This document shows positions 1 through 9,312 of a stretch of 40,579 nucleotides of DNA, in pieces. The first letter of the stretch is position 1. Every line of letters starts with the position of its first letter. The stretch comes from Acidobacteriota bacterium. GTDB taxonomy: Bacteria > Acidobacteriota > Terriglobia > Acidiferrales > UBA7541. The position numbers and the translations under genes are program-made. Under the pieces are notes generated by a model. That model had not been told where the DNA came from, ran no database searches, and worked only from the letters and a program-made list of their open reading frames with translations. Location of the stretch: NCBI GenBank assembly GCA_003223255.1, contig QHYJ01000016.1:63319-103897 (forward strand). Reading direction: 5' to 3'.

Positions 1-981
1 GATGAACCCGCTGATGTTCGCCTGGCCACCCATGGCCAGAACATCGCGCTGCACGTGGCCGTCAAGGCTGAGTCTCCCGGAAAGAGAGGTGACGCTTCCG
101 CCGACAGTTGCATCGCGGTCGATGTTGATGTCACCGCCGCAGGTCATCACGTTTCGCCCGACCTTGCCCTTGATGGTGATATTTCCTGCATAGCCGCGAA
201 TGCTTCCATCCACCTGCCCGGTCATACGGACTTGTCCCGACGCGGAAAGCATGTCTCCAAGAACATGGCCCGATACTTCCACGTCTCCGCCCGCCACCAG
301 CAAGTCGCCTTCGATGGTGCCGGCGATGCGAATTTGCCCGCCTGCGACATAGAGATCGCTGTGAATCACTTCGTCTTTCGCAATGGTTACGCGGTCTGCG
401 TGGCGCAGTTCCGTGGCCGACGTCTGCGCCGGCATCATCAGCGCCGTGCACAATCCCGCAAACACCAGAGCCAGTGCCGACCTGCGGCGGATGCGCCGCC
501 GCAGGAACATGACGCCCAACCCGCCCAGCGTCGCCAGTGCCAAAAATTCCAGTAGTGTGATCATGGATTGCCATCCTTTCCAGAAGGGGCTCTGGAAAAT
601 CAGCAGGCCCAGCAGGTTCGTTCCGCTGAAGCCCGCCTGCTCCAACTGTTGTTGCCAGGGATCAATGTATTGCGTATAAGGCGCGTACACACCGGTTGCC
701 GCCAATCCAAAAGCCAGTCCCCAAATCCATTGCATTGAGCGCCGCGCCGCTTCCTGAAACAGCGCCAGGCGCGACGGCAGCGGCTCGGTGTCTTCGAGCA
801 TTGCCCGCGTCAGCAGCCGCGTTTCGCGCTCCAGCGCGCGCAGCAGCGTGCGGCAGCTCTCGCATTCTTGCGTGTGCGCCGAAACTTCCAGCCCGCGCGC
901 GCGGTCGAGTTGCCGCTCGAGGTACAGCAGGCAGGTCATCTCGTCGAGATGCCTTATATTTTCTTCCCCGGTTTCGCTCAT
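1..981 (-). CDS. Zinc-finger anti-sigma factor fused to bactofilin-like polymer-forming domain (partial, C-terminus beyond left edge)
   Basis: One uninterrupted minus-strand frame of 327 codons runs from ATG at 981 off the left edge. Residues 1-60 form an anti-sigma zinc finger with the H-x3-C-x2-C signature (H36, C40, C43). Hydrophobic segments lie near 84-100, 141-160 and 169-186, and the arginine-rich stretch RRRIRRR at 161-167 suggests that side is cytoplasmic. From about residue 195 the sequence becomes a glycine- and valine-rich repeat typical of bactofilin/polymer-forming beta-helices (e.g. GTIEGDLLVAGGDVEVSGHV). Topology implies a cytoplasmic finger and an extracytoplasmic beta-helix. 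The start overlaps the stop of the sigma gene (ATGA), so the two are translationally coupled. Family knowledge: such membrane anti-sigma factors hold an ECF sigma inactive. The role of the beta-helix as a sensor or scaffold is inference. Confidence 0.85.
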   Translation of the reverse strand, partial: MSETGEENIRHLDEMTCLLYLERQLDRARGLEVSAHTQECESCRTLLRALERETRLLTRAMLEDTEPLPSRLALFQEAARRSMQWIWGLAFGLAATGVYAPYTQYIDPWQQQLEQAGFSGTNLLGLLIFQSPFWKGWQSMITLLEFLALATLGGLGVMFLRRRIRRRSALALVFAGLCTALMMPAQTSATELRHADRVTIAKDEVIHSDLYVAGGQIRIAGTIEGDLLVAGGDVEVSGHVLGDMLSASGQVRMTGQVDGSIRGYAGNITIKGKVGRNVMTCGGDINIDRDATVGGSVTSLSGRLSLDGHVQRDVLAMGGQANISGFI

Positions 982-1586
982 GAGGTCCCTCCTGCCGCCA
1001 GCGCCGCCTTGCCTTCGAGCGCCTGCCGCAGTTCATGCCGCGCGCGCAGCAGTACCACGCCCACGAAGGCGCGGCGCACCCCCAGCGCATCGGCAATTTC
1101 GTCGTAACTCATGTCCGAGTAATAGCGCATCACCAGCGCCATGCGCGCCCGCGCACGCATTTTTTCGAGCGCCTTGCGCACTTCCTCGCTGGAGCGCTCG
1201 TCGATCAATTTTTCCAATTGGCTTGGTTCGGGATGCTCCAGGGGCACGCTCTCCACGTCTTCGGTTTCTTTGTCTTGGCGGATTTTTCGCCGCCGCAGAA
1301 TATCCCAGCAGTGATTCGCAGCCACTTTGTACAGCCAGGCCTGGAACGACCGTGTCGGATCGTACTGGCTGAGCTTGCCTTTCAATTTCATGAAAATTTC
1401 CATGGTGGCGTCTTCGGCGTCCTCCCGCGTGGGCAGGGCACGCCTACAGAAGCGAAAGATCGCAGGAGCATATTGCCGGTAAAGCTCGCCCCAAGCGTCC
1501 GCGTCGCCCGCCCTGGCACGGGCAATCGCCTCCGTCGGCTCGGTTATTCCCGGCGCGCTCATCCGGCCTGGTCTCTGCGTTTCCAT
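978..1586 (-). CDS. ECF-type RNA polymerase sigma factor (sigma-70 family)
   Basis: 202 aa. Region 2 spans about residues 25-95 (DAEDATMEIFMKL, then FQAWLYKVAANHCWDILRRR), and region 4 about 130-190 with the helix-turn-helix MSYDEIADALGVRRAFVGVV. There is no region 1.1 or 3, as expected for ECF sigma factors, and the length is normal. It directs RNA polymerase to a specific promoter set when released by its anti-sigma factor, which is encoded immediately downstream with a 4-bp overlap. A GGAAC sequence, the usual ECF -35 core, lies upstream on the coding strand (forward positions 1645-1649), which would fit autoregulation. I could not identify a convincing -10, so that stays speculative. Product class is certain; the regulon is unknown. 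Confidence 0.93.
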   Translation of the reverse strand: METQRPGRMSAPGITEPTEAIARARAGDADAWGELYRQYAPAIFRFCRRALPTREDAEDATMEIFMKLKGKLSQYDPTRSFQAWLYKVAANHCWDILRRRKIRQDKETEDVESVPLEHPEPSQLEKLIDERSSEEVRKALEKMRARARMALVMRYYSDMSYDEIADALGVRRAFVGVVLLRARHELRQALEGKAALAAGGTS

Positions 1587-2155
1587 AGCCTAGTACGCAC
1601 AAAAGGCTGCAAATATTACAACTTGCAAACCGCTGCGATACCTTGTTCCTCTTCTAACCCGTTCATTTTGATTCGCTTACAGCCACATCCCCGGCTCGTC
1701 TCGCCCTTCCAGCAATATTACTGGTTCACCTCCACCCGCGAGGAACGCGCGCAGCGCTGCCTGGCGCAGGCAAGCGGCTCCCGCTGCTCCCCGCAAGGCG
1801 GGAAGACGCGGCCGCTTCTCCGGCAAGGTACGCCCTCTAACGGCGTGAGCTGGCCCCTGTTGGCCCCTTTTCGATTTTCCGATTTCGATGTTCTGCCTTG
1901 GCCGACGGCAAAGAGCAAAAGAAGAATCGAGGCGATGCCATACAACCGAGGTGCTTTCACGGTCCCGAAGGATAGCATATCCCTCCCCAGGACAATTCCT
2001 GTGTCGGCAGCCCGCAAACCATTGCCGGCCGGACGGCCTACACGCTTGATTCACCGAGCTACCGGAGACGTGGGTTCTTCCCGCACAGTGAGTTCCTCGC
2101 CGTGGTAGGCTTGTATTCTTGCGATTAAAGATTCCAGCCCGGGAAGAGGATGCTG
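1587..2155. other. Intergenic region with no supported gene
   Basis: This stretch lies upstream of both the minus-strand sigma factor and the plus-strand DUF6152 gene. It presumably carries promoters for both. Several overlapping open frames exist, the most protein-like being a 99-codon minus-strand frame (1718-2017) with one hydrophobic stretch, but none shows a recognisable family or a clear ribosome binding site. Confidence 0.5.
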
Positions 2156-2584
2156 ATGGTGAGGGGGGAGCGATGCATTCATCGCGCTTGGGCGGGGACA
2201 GGGTTGGCGTGCAAAGTGGCGGGCGCTGTGGTGCTGGCAGGAGTCTTGTTTGGCGCTCCTTCCCTGTGGGCGCACCATGGGCTGGCGCAGTTTGACACCA
2301 AGCATCCTCTGAAGCTGCAAGGGACGGTTACGCGTTTCCAGTGGATCAACCCGCATGCGTATATTTTTGCGGACGTCAAAGACGAGAAAGGTAAGCTCAC
2401 AAACTGGAAGCTCGAGTTGGGGAGTCTCGGGATGCTGACGCGGTTCGGCGGGTGGACGCGCGACACCTTGAAGCGCGGCGACCAGATCATCGTGGATGGC
2501 TTTCCGGCCAAAGACGGCTCGCCCTATATGTCATTGGCCACCGTGCAGCTTTCCAACGGCAAAATACTCTCGGCGGCTCCGTAG
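2156..2584 (+). CDS. Secreted DUF6152 family protein
   Basis: 142 aa from the ATG at 2156. A signal peptide is visible: basic start, then AGAVVLAGVLFGAPSLWA, with cleavage likely before HHG. The mature part carries the family pattern: AHHG near the mature N-terminus, KLQGTVTRFQWINPHAYIF, LELGS and GWTRDTLKRGDQIIVDG. I chose 2156 over the ATG at 2150 because GGAAGAGG at 2142-2149 sits 6 nt upstream of 2156 but touches 2150. The family is of unknown function, small, periplasmic and common in Acidobacteriota and Proteobacteria. The next gene begins 2 bp after this stop, so the two form an operon. Confidence 0.85.
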   Translation: MVRGERCIHRAWAGTGLACKVAGAVVLAGVLFGAPSLWAHHGLAQFDTKHPLKLQGTVTRFQWINPHAYIFADVKDEKGKLTNWKLELGSLGMLTRFGGWTRDTLKRGDQIIVDGFPAKDGSPYMSLATVQLSNGKILSAAP

Positions 2585-2586
2585 AC

Positions 2587-3078
2587 ATGCCCGACCTGCT
2601 GGCATTGTGCAAGTGGCTGGAGCAGACGGCGGTTGGCGCCGCTATCCGCGAATCGCTGTGGCTGTTCCCGGCGATTGAGACCGTGCATCTGCTGGGGATG
2701 GCGGCGCTGGTGGGGACGGTAGGCGTGCTCGATTTGCGCCTATTGGGATGGCTGATGCGGCGCGAGCGGGTATCCGAGCTGGCGAGCCGGCTGCTTCCCT
2801 GGGCCTGGGCGGGATTCGCCCTTCAGGTGATTACCGGAGCGCTGCTATTTTCTTCAGAAGCCGTCAAGGTGTACGGCAATCCCGCGTTTCGACTGAAGAT
2901 GTTACTGATTCTTTTGACCGGCGTGCACGCGCTGGTTTTTCACTGGATCGTCAATCGGGATGTGGCAAGCTGGGATGACAGCGCGGTCTTGCCTGTCAAA
3001 GCGAAAGTTTCCGGGTTGGTTTCGATCCTGTTATGGGTGGGCATCGTCGCGGCGGGACGTTTTATCGGATTTGTGTGA
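2587..3078 (+). CDS. DUF6644 family membrane protein
   Basis: 163 aa from ATG 2587, directly after the DUF6152 stop at 2584. The open frame extends upstream to 2452, but that part overlaps the preceding gene and looks like an out-of-frame shadow. Four hydrophobic helices are visible: around SLWLFPAIETVHLLGMAALV, LPWAWAGFALQVITGALLF, MLLILLTGVHALVFHWI, and the C-terminal VSILLWVGIVAAGRFIGFV. The conserved start LLALCKWLEQTAVGAAIRES and the early IETVHLLG histidine match the DUF6644 family. Function is unknown. Pairing with DUF6152 suggests a joint envelope role, which is inference. Confidence 0.8.
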   Translation: MPDLLALCKWLEQTAVGAAIRESLWLFPAIETVHLLGMAALVGTVGVLDLRLLGWLMRRERVSELASRLLPWAWAGFALQVITGALLFSSEAVKVYGNPAFRLKMLLILLTGVHALVFHWIVNRDVASWDDSAVLPVKAKVSGLVSILLWVGIVAAGRFIGFV

Positions 3079-3164
3079 CCCCTGCTGGACTTGGACTTGC
3101 TAAGCTTGCGCGCCGGGGCGACGACGGCACATCTCACACGGCGCGCTTGAATCGATCCGGCGAC

Positions 3165-3178
3165 GTTCGAATTCGAAC
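3165..3178. repeat. 14-bp perfect palindrome GTTCGAATTCGAAC
   Basis: A perfect inverted repeat between the convergent DUF6644 and histidine kinase genes. It could be a protein-binding site; the stem is not GC-rich and has no T-run, so a terminator is unlikely. The core TCGAATTCGA nearly matches a second palindrome at 36489-36501. Confidence 0.4.
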
Positions 3179-3205
3179 CTTGCGACGGGCAACGTTGAGG
3201 CGTGT

Positions 3206-4912
3206 CTACGCAGCGGGGAGCTCGATGGTGACGGCGGCGCCGTGGGGCTCGAGGTTGTGCGCGTAGATGTGGCCGTTGTGCTCTTTGATCGTGCCGTAAC
3301 ACATGCTCAAGCCCAGTCCGGTGCCCTGGCCCACGGCTTTGGTGGTGTAGAAAGGGTCGAACACGCGGTCGAGGTCGCTGAAGCCGGGACCGGTATCGCT
3401 GAAGCGCACGACAATTTTTTTGGCTTCCAGGTTCCCTTCCACCATGATTTTCTTCTCCGGAGCCTGCTCGACGGCTTGCGCCGCGTTGGTGAAGAGGTTC
3501 ACGAAAACCTGCTTGAATTGTCCTTCATTGATGGGAATGCGCGGGAGGTTCGAAGCAAAGTTCAATTCAAAACTGATTCCCGATTTCCGCCATTGATACT
3601 CGCAGAGCATCAGGGAATCGCGCACGACGGTGGCGATGTCCAGCGGCTTGCGCCCGTCCTGCAGCGGCCGCGCAAAACTGATCAGGTTGTCGATGATTTT
3701 CTTCATGCGGCGCGCTTCGGTTCCCAAGCGTTCCAGCTTTTGCCGCGCGTCGTTTTCCTTGGCTTGGTCTTTCAGCAAGTCGGAGTAGCCCATGACCGCG
3801 GTCAGCGGATTGTTCAGCTCGTGCGCCACTCCGTTGACCAATTGGCCGATTCCGGCCAGCCTCTCCTGCTGCACCAACTGGCTTTGCGCCTGCTGCAGGC
3901 GGTGGAGATTTTCTTTGGATTCGCGCAGCAGCCGGGTCATTTCCCGCGCCATCAACATTTGCCGCAGGAACACGCACACGGCCACGAGCAGGATGCCAAT
4001 CAGCGTCACGGTCACGCGATAAGGGCGCAACTGGCTGGCGGCCGGAACCACGTACAACACGAGCAACCCGATCACCGGCATCGACAGGACCGCCAGTACG
4101 GCCAGAAATCCAGACACGTCCGACTCGCGTTCCCGCGCGGTTCCGCCCAGCCTTTCCGAGGGCACGTGGCGCGCGCGCACCGCAATCAGGATCAGCCAGC
4201 AGATCGCCGCATAGTCCGGCACGTCGTAGATGCTACCGCTGTAATACTCATTGCGATTCAGCGCCGAGTTCAACCACTGGTAAGAGAGCAGATACAGCGC
4301 GCTGGCGCCAAACAGTTGCCAGTAGATCTTGCGCCAAGCTCCTTCCGCGACCAACGCCATGCCGCCCAGCACGGCCATCAGCACCGCAAACTCCACGACG
4401 AAGAACGAGGAGGAATAGATGTTGTACACCGATTGGTCCATCAGGACGTATTCGTTGGGGAATACCAGGTACATGTAGAGGTAGACCCACCACAAAAGGA
4501 GAATCAGGAAATTCAGGGTGCTGAGAAGGAATTTCTGTTCGCGCTGCCGCGAGCCCGGGCGCAGGGCCGCCGCTGCCATCATCGGCACCGGCTGTAGCAA
4601 CACCGGAATGTCCGCCCAAAACGGGTTGGGTGGCTCCCGGCCGGAGATGACTTCGTAGCCCAGCCAGGCTGCGAAGTTCGCCGCCACCAGGGCTGCGCCG
4701 AAGGCCATCAGGAACCAGAACCAGCGCGTGCGCCCGACGTTACTGAATCCGGCCCACAGCATCACCGCAACCGTGAGTAACCATAAGCCGGTTCCGCTCA
4801 TGTCGGAGCAGGCGGTGAGCGCCGCGCCGGGCTTGGCCAACAGAGAAATGACGGTGTACACCAGCAGGAAACCGGCAACGGTGCCTACTTCCCAATGCGT
4901 CAGCCTTCTCAT
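3206..4912 (-). CDS. Membrane-bound sensor histidine kinase (orphan)
   Basis: 568 aa. The N-terminal 330 residues hold about ten hydrophobic segments with no recognisable extracellular sensor domain. A short coiled linker (about 325-355) leads to the HisKA domain with GVAHELNNPLTAVMGYSDLL; the phosphoacceptor is His364. The HATPase domain follows: N box NLFTNAAQAV (about 473-482), G1 box FSDTGPGF, F box FDPFYTTK, and G2 box GQGTGLGLSMCYGTI. The H-box type is that of NtrB/AtoS-like kinases. I prefer ATG 4912 over a TTG at 4933, which has no ribosome binding site. No response regulator lies beside it, so the partner is elsewhere or unknown. Membrane signal transduction is secure; the stimulus is not. 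Confidence 0.92.
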   Translation of the reverse strand: MRRLTHWEVGTVAGFLLVYTVISLLAKPGAALTACSDMSGTGLWLLTVAVMLWAGFSNVGRTRWFWFLMAFGAALVAANFAAWLGYEVISGREPPNPFWADIPVLLQPVPMMAAAALRPGSRQREQKFLLSTLNFLILLLWWVYLYMYLVFPNEYVLMDQSVYNIYSSSFFVVEFAVLMAVLGGMALVAEGAWRKIYWQLFGASALYLLSYQWLNSALNRNEYYSGSIYDVPDYAAICWLILIAVRARHVPSERLGGTARERESDVSGFLAVLAVLSMPVIGLLVLYVVPAASQLRPYRVTVTLIGILLVAVCVFLRQMLMAREMTRLLRESKENLHRLQQAQSQLVQQERLAGIGQLVNGVAHELNNPLTAVMGYSDLLKDQAKENDARQKLERLGTEARRMKKIIDNLISFARPLQDGRKPLDIATVVRDSLMLCEYQWRKSGISFELNFASNLPRIPINEGQFKQVFVNLFTNAAQAVEQAPEKKIMVEGNLEAKKIVVRFSDTGPGFSDLDRVFDPFYTTKAVGQGTGLGLSMCYGTIKEHNGHIYAHNLEPHGAAVTIELPAA

Positions 4913-5166
4913 GCTTTCTTGCCTGACTCCCAAGGGAGAGCCGTGTGAACACGCCGCCAGCCTCCCTCATCCGGCTTGTTTGCAGCGGGCAGCCAACCAC
5001 GGCGCTGTTTTTCCTAAGTCTATCGGGGAAACGGGCTCGTCAACCTGGCCCTGGATAAAATTTGTTGTGAAGGTAACCTTCGGGGCAAAGAAAAAGAAAA
5101 AGAGAAAATGAAGGGGCGTTCGCACCATGGCGGCTGAAGCGGGGTCAAGCGTTGGTTGTAGGAATC

Positions 5167-5189
5167 GCCGGCCTTCCGAGAAGGCCGGC
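5167..5189. repeat. GC-rich hairpin (9-bp perfect stem)
   Basis: GCCGGCCTT and AAGGCCGGC flank a 5-nt loop. No U-tract follows on either strand, so it is more like a REP-type palindrome or a roadblock structure than an intrinsic terminator. It lies just upstream of the putative uvrA promoter. Confidence 0.5.
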
Positions 5190-5195
5190 AGATTC

Positions 5196-5224
5196 TTGAC
5201 CGCATTGTTTCTGCCTGCTATCGT
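5196..5224 (+). promoter_or_regulatory. Putative sigma-70-type promoter of uvrA
   Basis: TTGACC (5196-5201) and TATCGT (5219-5224) are separated by 17 bp, giving a leader of about 65 nt before the ATG at 5295. The -35 matches 5 of 6 bases and the -10 is moderate. I saw no clear LexA box. Confidence 0.4.
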
Positions 5225-5294
5225 GAGGAGTTATTGTAGGCTCAGTGTAGCTACCTGAGCGCCAGGGCTCCTGTGGAGGGAGCGCTTTCGTCTC

Positions 5295-8132
5295 ATGGGC
5301 CTGACCAAACTCGTAATCCGAGGCGCGCGGCAGCACAACCTGAAAAACATTAACGTCGAAATCCCTCGGAACACACTGACAGTCATCACCGGGCTTTCTG
5401 GCTCGGGCAAGTCTTCCCTAGCGTTTGACACCATTTATGCAGAGGGGCAGCGGCGCTACGTCGAATCGCTTTCCGCGTATGCGCGCCAGTTTCTGGATCA
5501 GATGGAACGTCCAGAAGTGGATGTGATCGAGGGCCTTTCGCCGTCCATCGCGATCGAGCAGAAAACCACCACGCGCTCGCCGCGTTCCACAGTCGGCACC
5601 ATCACGGAAATTTACGATTACCTGCGCGTGGTGTACGCGTCGGTTGGCGTGCCGCATTGTCCGAACTGCCGCAAGCCCATCACTCGGCAATCCAGCGAGC
5701 AGATTGTGCAGGCCATCTTGCAGGGAGAAATCTGCAAGCCCGACGAGCGCATCATGATTCTGGCGCCCATCGTGCGGGGGCGAAAAGGCGCGTATCGCAA
5801 AGAATTGGAAAAACTCATTCCTCTCGACGATATTCCGGCGCTCGACAAGCGCAAGAATCACACCATTGAAATCGTGGTGGACCGGCTGCTGGTCAAGCAA
5901 GGTATCGCGGCGCGGCTGGAGCAGTCCATTACGACGGCGCTCAAGCTGGCCGGCGGGCTTGTGACCGTTGCAATTGTCGGCGGGAAAGAGCACACGTTTT
6001 CAGAAAAGCTCGCGTGTCCCGATTGCGGCATTTCAGTTCCTATGCTTGAGCCGCGGTCCTTCAGTTTCAATTCGCCGTATGGCGCATGCCCCGCGTGCAA
6101 TGGGCTCGGTTCGAAATACGATTTCGATCCGTCGAAGATTATCAATGATTGGTCACGTCCGCTTTTCGATGGCGGGCTGGGACCAGGGTCGGGCTCGGCG
6201 ATCCTGAAGCGCACGCTGGAACTTGGCGCGTACGCGCACGGCTTCAGCCTCGATACACCTTTCGAGAAATTTCCGGCGCGAATTCAGAGCATGTTGTTGT
6301 ACGGGTATCCGCCGTCGAACGGCCGGGACGGAGGCGGTGAAAATGGGAAGGCCGGGAAGAGATCCAAAGGCGAAAAGGGCTTCCGCTTTCCTGGGATCCT
6401 GAAATTTCTCGAGAGAAATTTCGAAGAGTCCGGCTCGGACGCTTACCGCGAGTGGATGACGCAGTACATGTCCGCCACGGTTTGCAGCACCTGTCATGGA
6501 AAGCGGCTGCGGCCGGAATCACTGGCAGTGAAGCTTGCGGGACAGTCCATTGCGGATTTCACCGCGCTTTCGCTGAGCGCGGCGCGGCCCGCGGTGGACA
6601 AAATGCTCGCGCAACTCAGCCAGCGCCAAAAAGAAATTGCCGGGCGGCCGCTGGAGGAAATAGCGGAGCGCATCGACTTTCTTCTCGCTGTCGGTTTGGG
6701 CTATCTCAGTCTGGAGCGCTCTGCGGCGACGCTTTCCGGCGGCGAAGCGCAGCGGATTCGCCTGGCGACACAGATCGGGTCGCGCCTGCGCGGCGTTTTG
6801 TATGTTTTGGATGAGCCCAGCATCGGACTGCACGCGCGAGACAATGCGCGGCTGCTCGGTTCGCTAGAACATCTTCGCAACCTCGGCAACACGGTGCTGG
6901 TTGTGGAGCACGACGAAGACACCATTCGCCGCGCGGATTTTGTGGTGGACCTTGGCCCGGGGGCGGGCAATGCCGGCGGCTACCTGGTAGCACAGGGCAA
7001 GCCAGAACACATTGAAGCGACGGCCGAATCGCTCACCGGCCAGTATCTGAGCGGGGCCGCAAAAATTTCGGTGCCGGAAAAACGCCGCAGCCAGAACGGG
7101 AAAGCCATCCAAGTGATGGGCGCGACGGCCAACAATCTCAAGGAGATTGACGTAACCTTCCCGCTCGGGTTGCTCACCGTGGTCACCGGCGTTTCGGGAT
7201 CGGGCAAATCCACGCTGGTGAACGACATTTTGTATCGCGCGCTGGCGCAAAAACTCTATCGTTCTTCGGAAGCCCCTGCCGCGCATCGCCAGATCCTGGG
7301 TACGGAGCACATCGACAAGGTCATTGAGATTGATCAGGCGCCGATCGGCCGAACGCCGCGTTCGAATCCCGCGACGTACACCGGCGTGTTCGCGCCGATT
7401 CGCGACTTGTTCGCCATGCTTCCCGAATCGCGCGAACGCGGCTACCGCCCCGGCCGCTTCAGCTTCAACGTGAAAGGCGGGCGCTGCGAAGCGTGCCAGG
7501 GCGACGGCCTGCGGCGCATCGAAATGAATTTTCTACCTGACGTTTACGTGATGTGTGAAGTGTGCCGAGGGCGCCGCTACAATTCGGAAACGCTGGCGGT
7601 GCGGTACAAGGGCCATTCGATTAGCGACGTGTTGAACTTGCCTTGCGCCGAGGCGTTGAAACTTCTGGAAAACATTCCGCAGATTCAGCAGAAGCTTTCG
7701 ACACTGGTGGACGTGGGGCTCGGCTACGTGACGCTGGGGCAGTCCGCGACGACGCTTTCCGGGGGCGAAGCACAGCGCATCAAACTGGCGCGCGAGCTAT
7801 CGAAACGGCAGACGGGGCGCACACTGTACATTCTCGACGAACCGACGACGGGGTTGCACTTCGATGACGTGCGCAAACTGCTTGACGTTCTGCAGCGGCT
7901 GGTCGATCTGGGAAACACCGTGCTCATCATCGAGCACCATCTCGACGTCATCAAGCAAGCGGACTGGATCATTGATCTTGGCCCGGAAGGCGGCGAAGGC
8001 GGGGGGCGCATCGTGGCGCAAGGCCCGCCAGAACAAGTCGCGCGTACCAAAAAGTCCTACACCGGCCAGGTGTTGGCCCGCGTGCTGAACGTCAACGGCT
8101 GCTCCAATGGCAACAACGGCAAAGGCAAATGA
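5295..8132 (+). CDS. uvrA: UvrABC excinuclease subunit A
   Basis: 945 aa, the usual length. UvrA is the dimeric ATPase that scans DNA for bulky lesions and loads UvrB in nucleotide excision repair. Visible parts in order: first Walker A GLSGSGKS (33-40); [20 protein letters not shown] followed by CPAC, the zinc module of the first half; first ABC signature [12 protein letters not shown] and Walker [11 protein letters not shown]; second Walker [10 protein letters not shown]; the zinc module with CEACQGDG and CEVCRGRRY; second signature [12 protein letters not shown] and Walker [12 protein letters not shown] lysine- and glycine-rich insert lies around residues 340-360. GGAGGGAG lies about 13 nt before the ATG, a little far. 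The gene stands alone, as is common. Confidence 0.98.
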   Translation: MGLTKLVIRGARQHNLKNINVEIPRNTLTVITGLSGSGKSSLAFDTIYAEGQRRYVESLSAYARQFLDQMERPEVDVIEGLSPSIAIEQKTTTRSPRSTVGTITEIYDYLRVVYASVGVPHCPNCRKPITRQSSEQIVQAILQGEICKPDERIMILAPIVRGRKGAYRKELEKLIPLDDIPALDKRKNHTIEIVVDRLLVKQGIAARLEQSITTALKLAGGLVTVAIVGGKEHTFSEKLACPDCGISVPMLEPRSFSFNSPYGACPACNGLGSKYDFDPSKIINDWSRPLFDGGLGPGSGSAILKRTLELGAYAHGFSLDTPFEKFPARIQSMLLYGYPPSNGRDGGGENGKAGKRSKGEKGFRFPGILKFLERNFEESGSDAYREWMTQYMSATVCSTCHGKRLRPESLAVKLAGQSIADFTALSLSAARPAVDKMLAQLSQRQKEIAGRPLEEIAERIDFLLAVGLGYLSLERSAATLSGGEAQRIRLATQIGSRLRGVLYVLDEPSIGLHARDNARLLGSLEHLRNLGNTVLVVEHDEDTIRRADFVVDLGPGAGNAGGYLVAQGKPEHIEATAESLTGQYLSGAAKISVPEKRRSQNGKAIQVMGATANNLKEIDVTFPLGLLTVVTGVSGSGKSTLVNDILYRALAQKLYRSSEAPAAHRQILGTEHIDKVIEIDQAPIGRTPRSNPATYTGVFAPIRDLFAMLPESRERGYRPGRFSFNVKGGRCEACQGDGLRRIEMNFLPDVYVMCEVCRGRRYNSETLAVRYKGHSISDVLNLPCAEALKLLENIPQIQQKLSTLVDVGLGYVTLGQSATTLSGGEAQRIKLARELSKRQTGRTLYILDEPTTGLHFDDVRKLLDVLQRLVDLGNTVLIIEHHLDVIKQADWIIDLGPEGGEGGGRIVAQGPPEQVARTKKSYTGQVLARVLNVNGCSNGNNGKGK

Positions 8133-8311
8133 GGTCAAAGCAAGGATTCCTTTCGCCACGAGGCCGGAATTCGCAAACTCCCCTCGCGGTCTTCGCTCGG
8201 AGTGATAGGTGGCGCGGGTTATGTAAACATTCGTGATTTTGCTTTCGGCAATTTTCCGGGCAACTTCTTCTTGCAGGTCGCTGCTCTTCTCCGTAGAGTG
8301 AAGCACTTAGC

Positions 8312-9301
8312 ATGAGCATCTACTCGATCCCGCCGCTGGTTCTCGGTGAAGTGCGCACGTATCCGCTGGCATCGCGCAAAAGCAAGGTCAACGTGCGCGA
8401 ATTCGCCAAGCCTGCCACCACGAACGTATCCCTGACAAGATTCCTCGATTCGTTGCCGCGCATTCTCGCGGCGGAGAATCTCCGGCAACTCTTGAGCGCG
8501 GTGCATGCGGCGCGCAAGCACGGCAAAGCCATTCTCTGGGGCATGGGCGGGCACGTGATCAAGGTGGGCCTCGGGCCCGTCTTGATCGATTTGATGAATC
8601 GCGGCTTCGTTTCGGGAATCGCGATGAACGGCGCGGCGCTCATCCACGATTTCGAGATTGCGCTGGCGGGCAACACTTCGGAAGACGTGGAGGCCGCGCT
8701 CGGCGAGGGCCAATTCGGCATGGCCGAAGAGACCGGCAAGTACCTCAACGAGATCGCCAAGCTGGCGCAGCGGATTCGCATCGGCTACGGCGAAGCAGCG
8801 GGGCAATTTCTTAATGGCGGGCTCCTCGAAGCCAAGCACGCGGAGTCCAGCGTCCTAGCGGCCGCTCACAAACGGCGCATCCCGGTGACCGTGCATCTGG
8901 CGATTGGAACGGACATTCCTCACATGCACCCGGCGGCCGAGGGCGCCGCGCTTGGCTACGCGACGCATCGCGATTTCCGCCTGTTCTGCGCGTTGACCCA
9001 GGAGATGCATCCCGGCGGCGTTTATCTCAATTGGGGCTCGGCGGTTTTGCTGCCCGAAGTTTTTCTGAAGGCCGTTTCGGTGGTGCGCAATCTTGGCGTG
9101 CCGCTGTGCCCCATTACGACGGCGAACTTCGACTTTATTCAGCACTACCGGCCGTTGCAAAATGTAGTGAAGCGCCCCACTGCTTCCGGCCGCAACCATA
9201 AAGGTCCGGAATCCCGCGGCTTTGCCATTACCGGCCATCACGAGCTATTGTTGCCGCTCGTTGCCGCGGCGTTGGCGGCGGGATGGCCGAAGAGACGGTA
9301 A
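8312..9301 (+). CDS. Conserved protein, possibly deoxyhypusine-synthase-like
   Basis: 329 aa. Most conserved-looking blocks are GMGGHVIKVGLGPVLIDLM (77-95) and MNGAALIHDFEIALAG (105-120), followed by TSEDV and GQFGMAEETG. Later blocks are TVHLAIGTDIPHMHP, GGVYLNWGSAVLLPEVFLKA, and a C-terminal FDFIQHYRPLQNVVKRPT. A helix bundle followed by an N-G-A-x3-H-D motif recalls the NAD-binding region of the deoxyhypusine synthase/homospermidine synthase superfamily, but I cannot confirm this from sequence alone and the lysine that forms the enzyme intermediate is not obvious. No signal peptide or membrane segment, so cytoplasmic. The ribosome binding site is weak. It may be co-transcribed with the CPBP protease gene, 11 bp downstream. 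Gene is certain, function tentative. Confidence 0.8.
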   Translation: MSIYSIPPLVLGEVRTYPLASRKSKVNVREFAKPATTNVSLTRFLDSLPRILAAENLRQLLSAVHAARKHGKAILWGMGGHVIKVGLGPVLIDLMNRGFVSGIAMNGAALIHDFEIALAGNTSEDVEAALGEGQFGMAEETGKYLNEIAKLAQRIRIGYGEAAGQFLNGGLLEAKHAESSVLAAAHKRRIPVTVHLAIGTDIPHMHPAAEGAALGYATHRDFRLFCALTQEMHPGGVYLNWGSAVLLPEVFLKAVSVVRNLGVPLCPITTANFDFIQHYRPLQNVVKRPTASGRNHKGPESRGFAITGHHELLLPLVAAALAAGWPKRR

Positions 9302-9312
9302 CCGGGACATCG

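Larger units (their letters stand above)
4913..5294. other. Divergent intergenic region between histidine kinase and uvrA
   Basis: About 380 bp without a gene. It contains an A-rich run (5088-5113), the small palindrome GAAGGTAACCTTC (5069-5081), a GC-rich hairpin (5167-5189), a promoter-like sequence for uvrA (5196-5224), and in the presumed uvrA leader a GCTCAG/CTGAGC inverted repeat around 5239-5259. Confidence 0.55.

Noticed and set aside
1718-2017. 99-codon minus-strand frame with one hydrophobic stretch
   Set aside because: No recognisable family, no clear ribosome binding site, and a Cys/Arg-rich tail typical of chance frames in GC-rich DNA.
3242-4597. 451-codon plus-strand frame opposite the histidine kinase
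   Set aside because: Antisense shadow: His/Gln/Arg-rich composition, no motifs, while the opposite strand encodes all kinase boxes.
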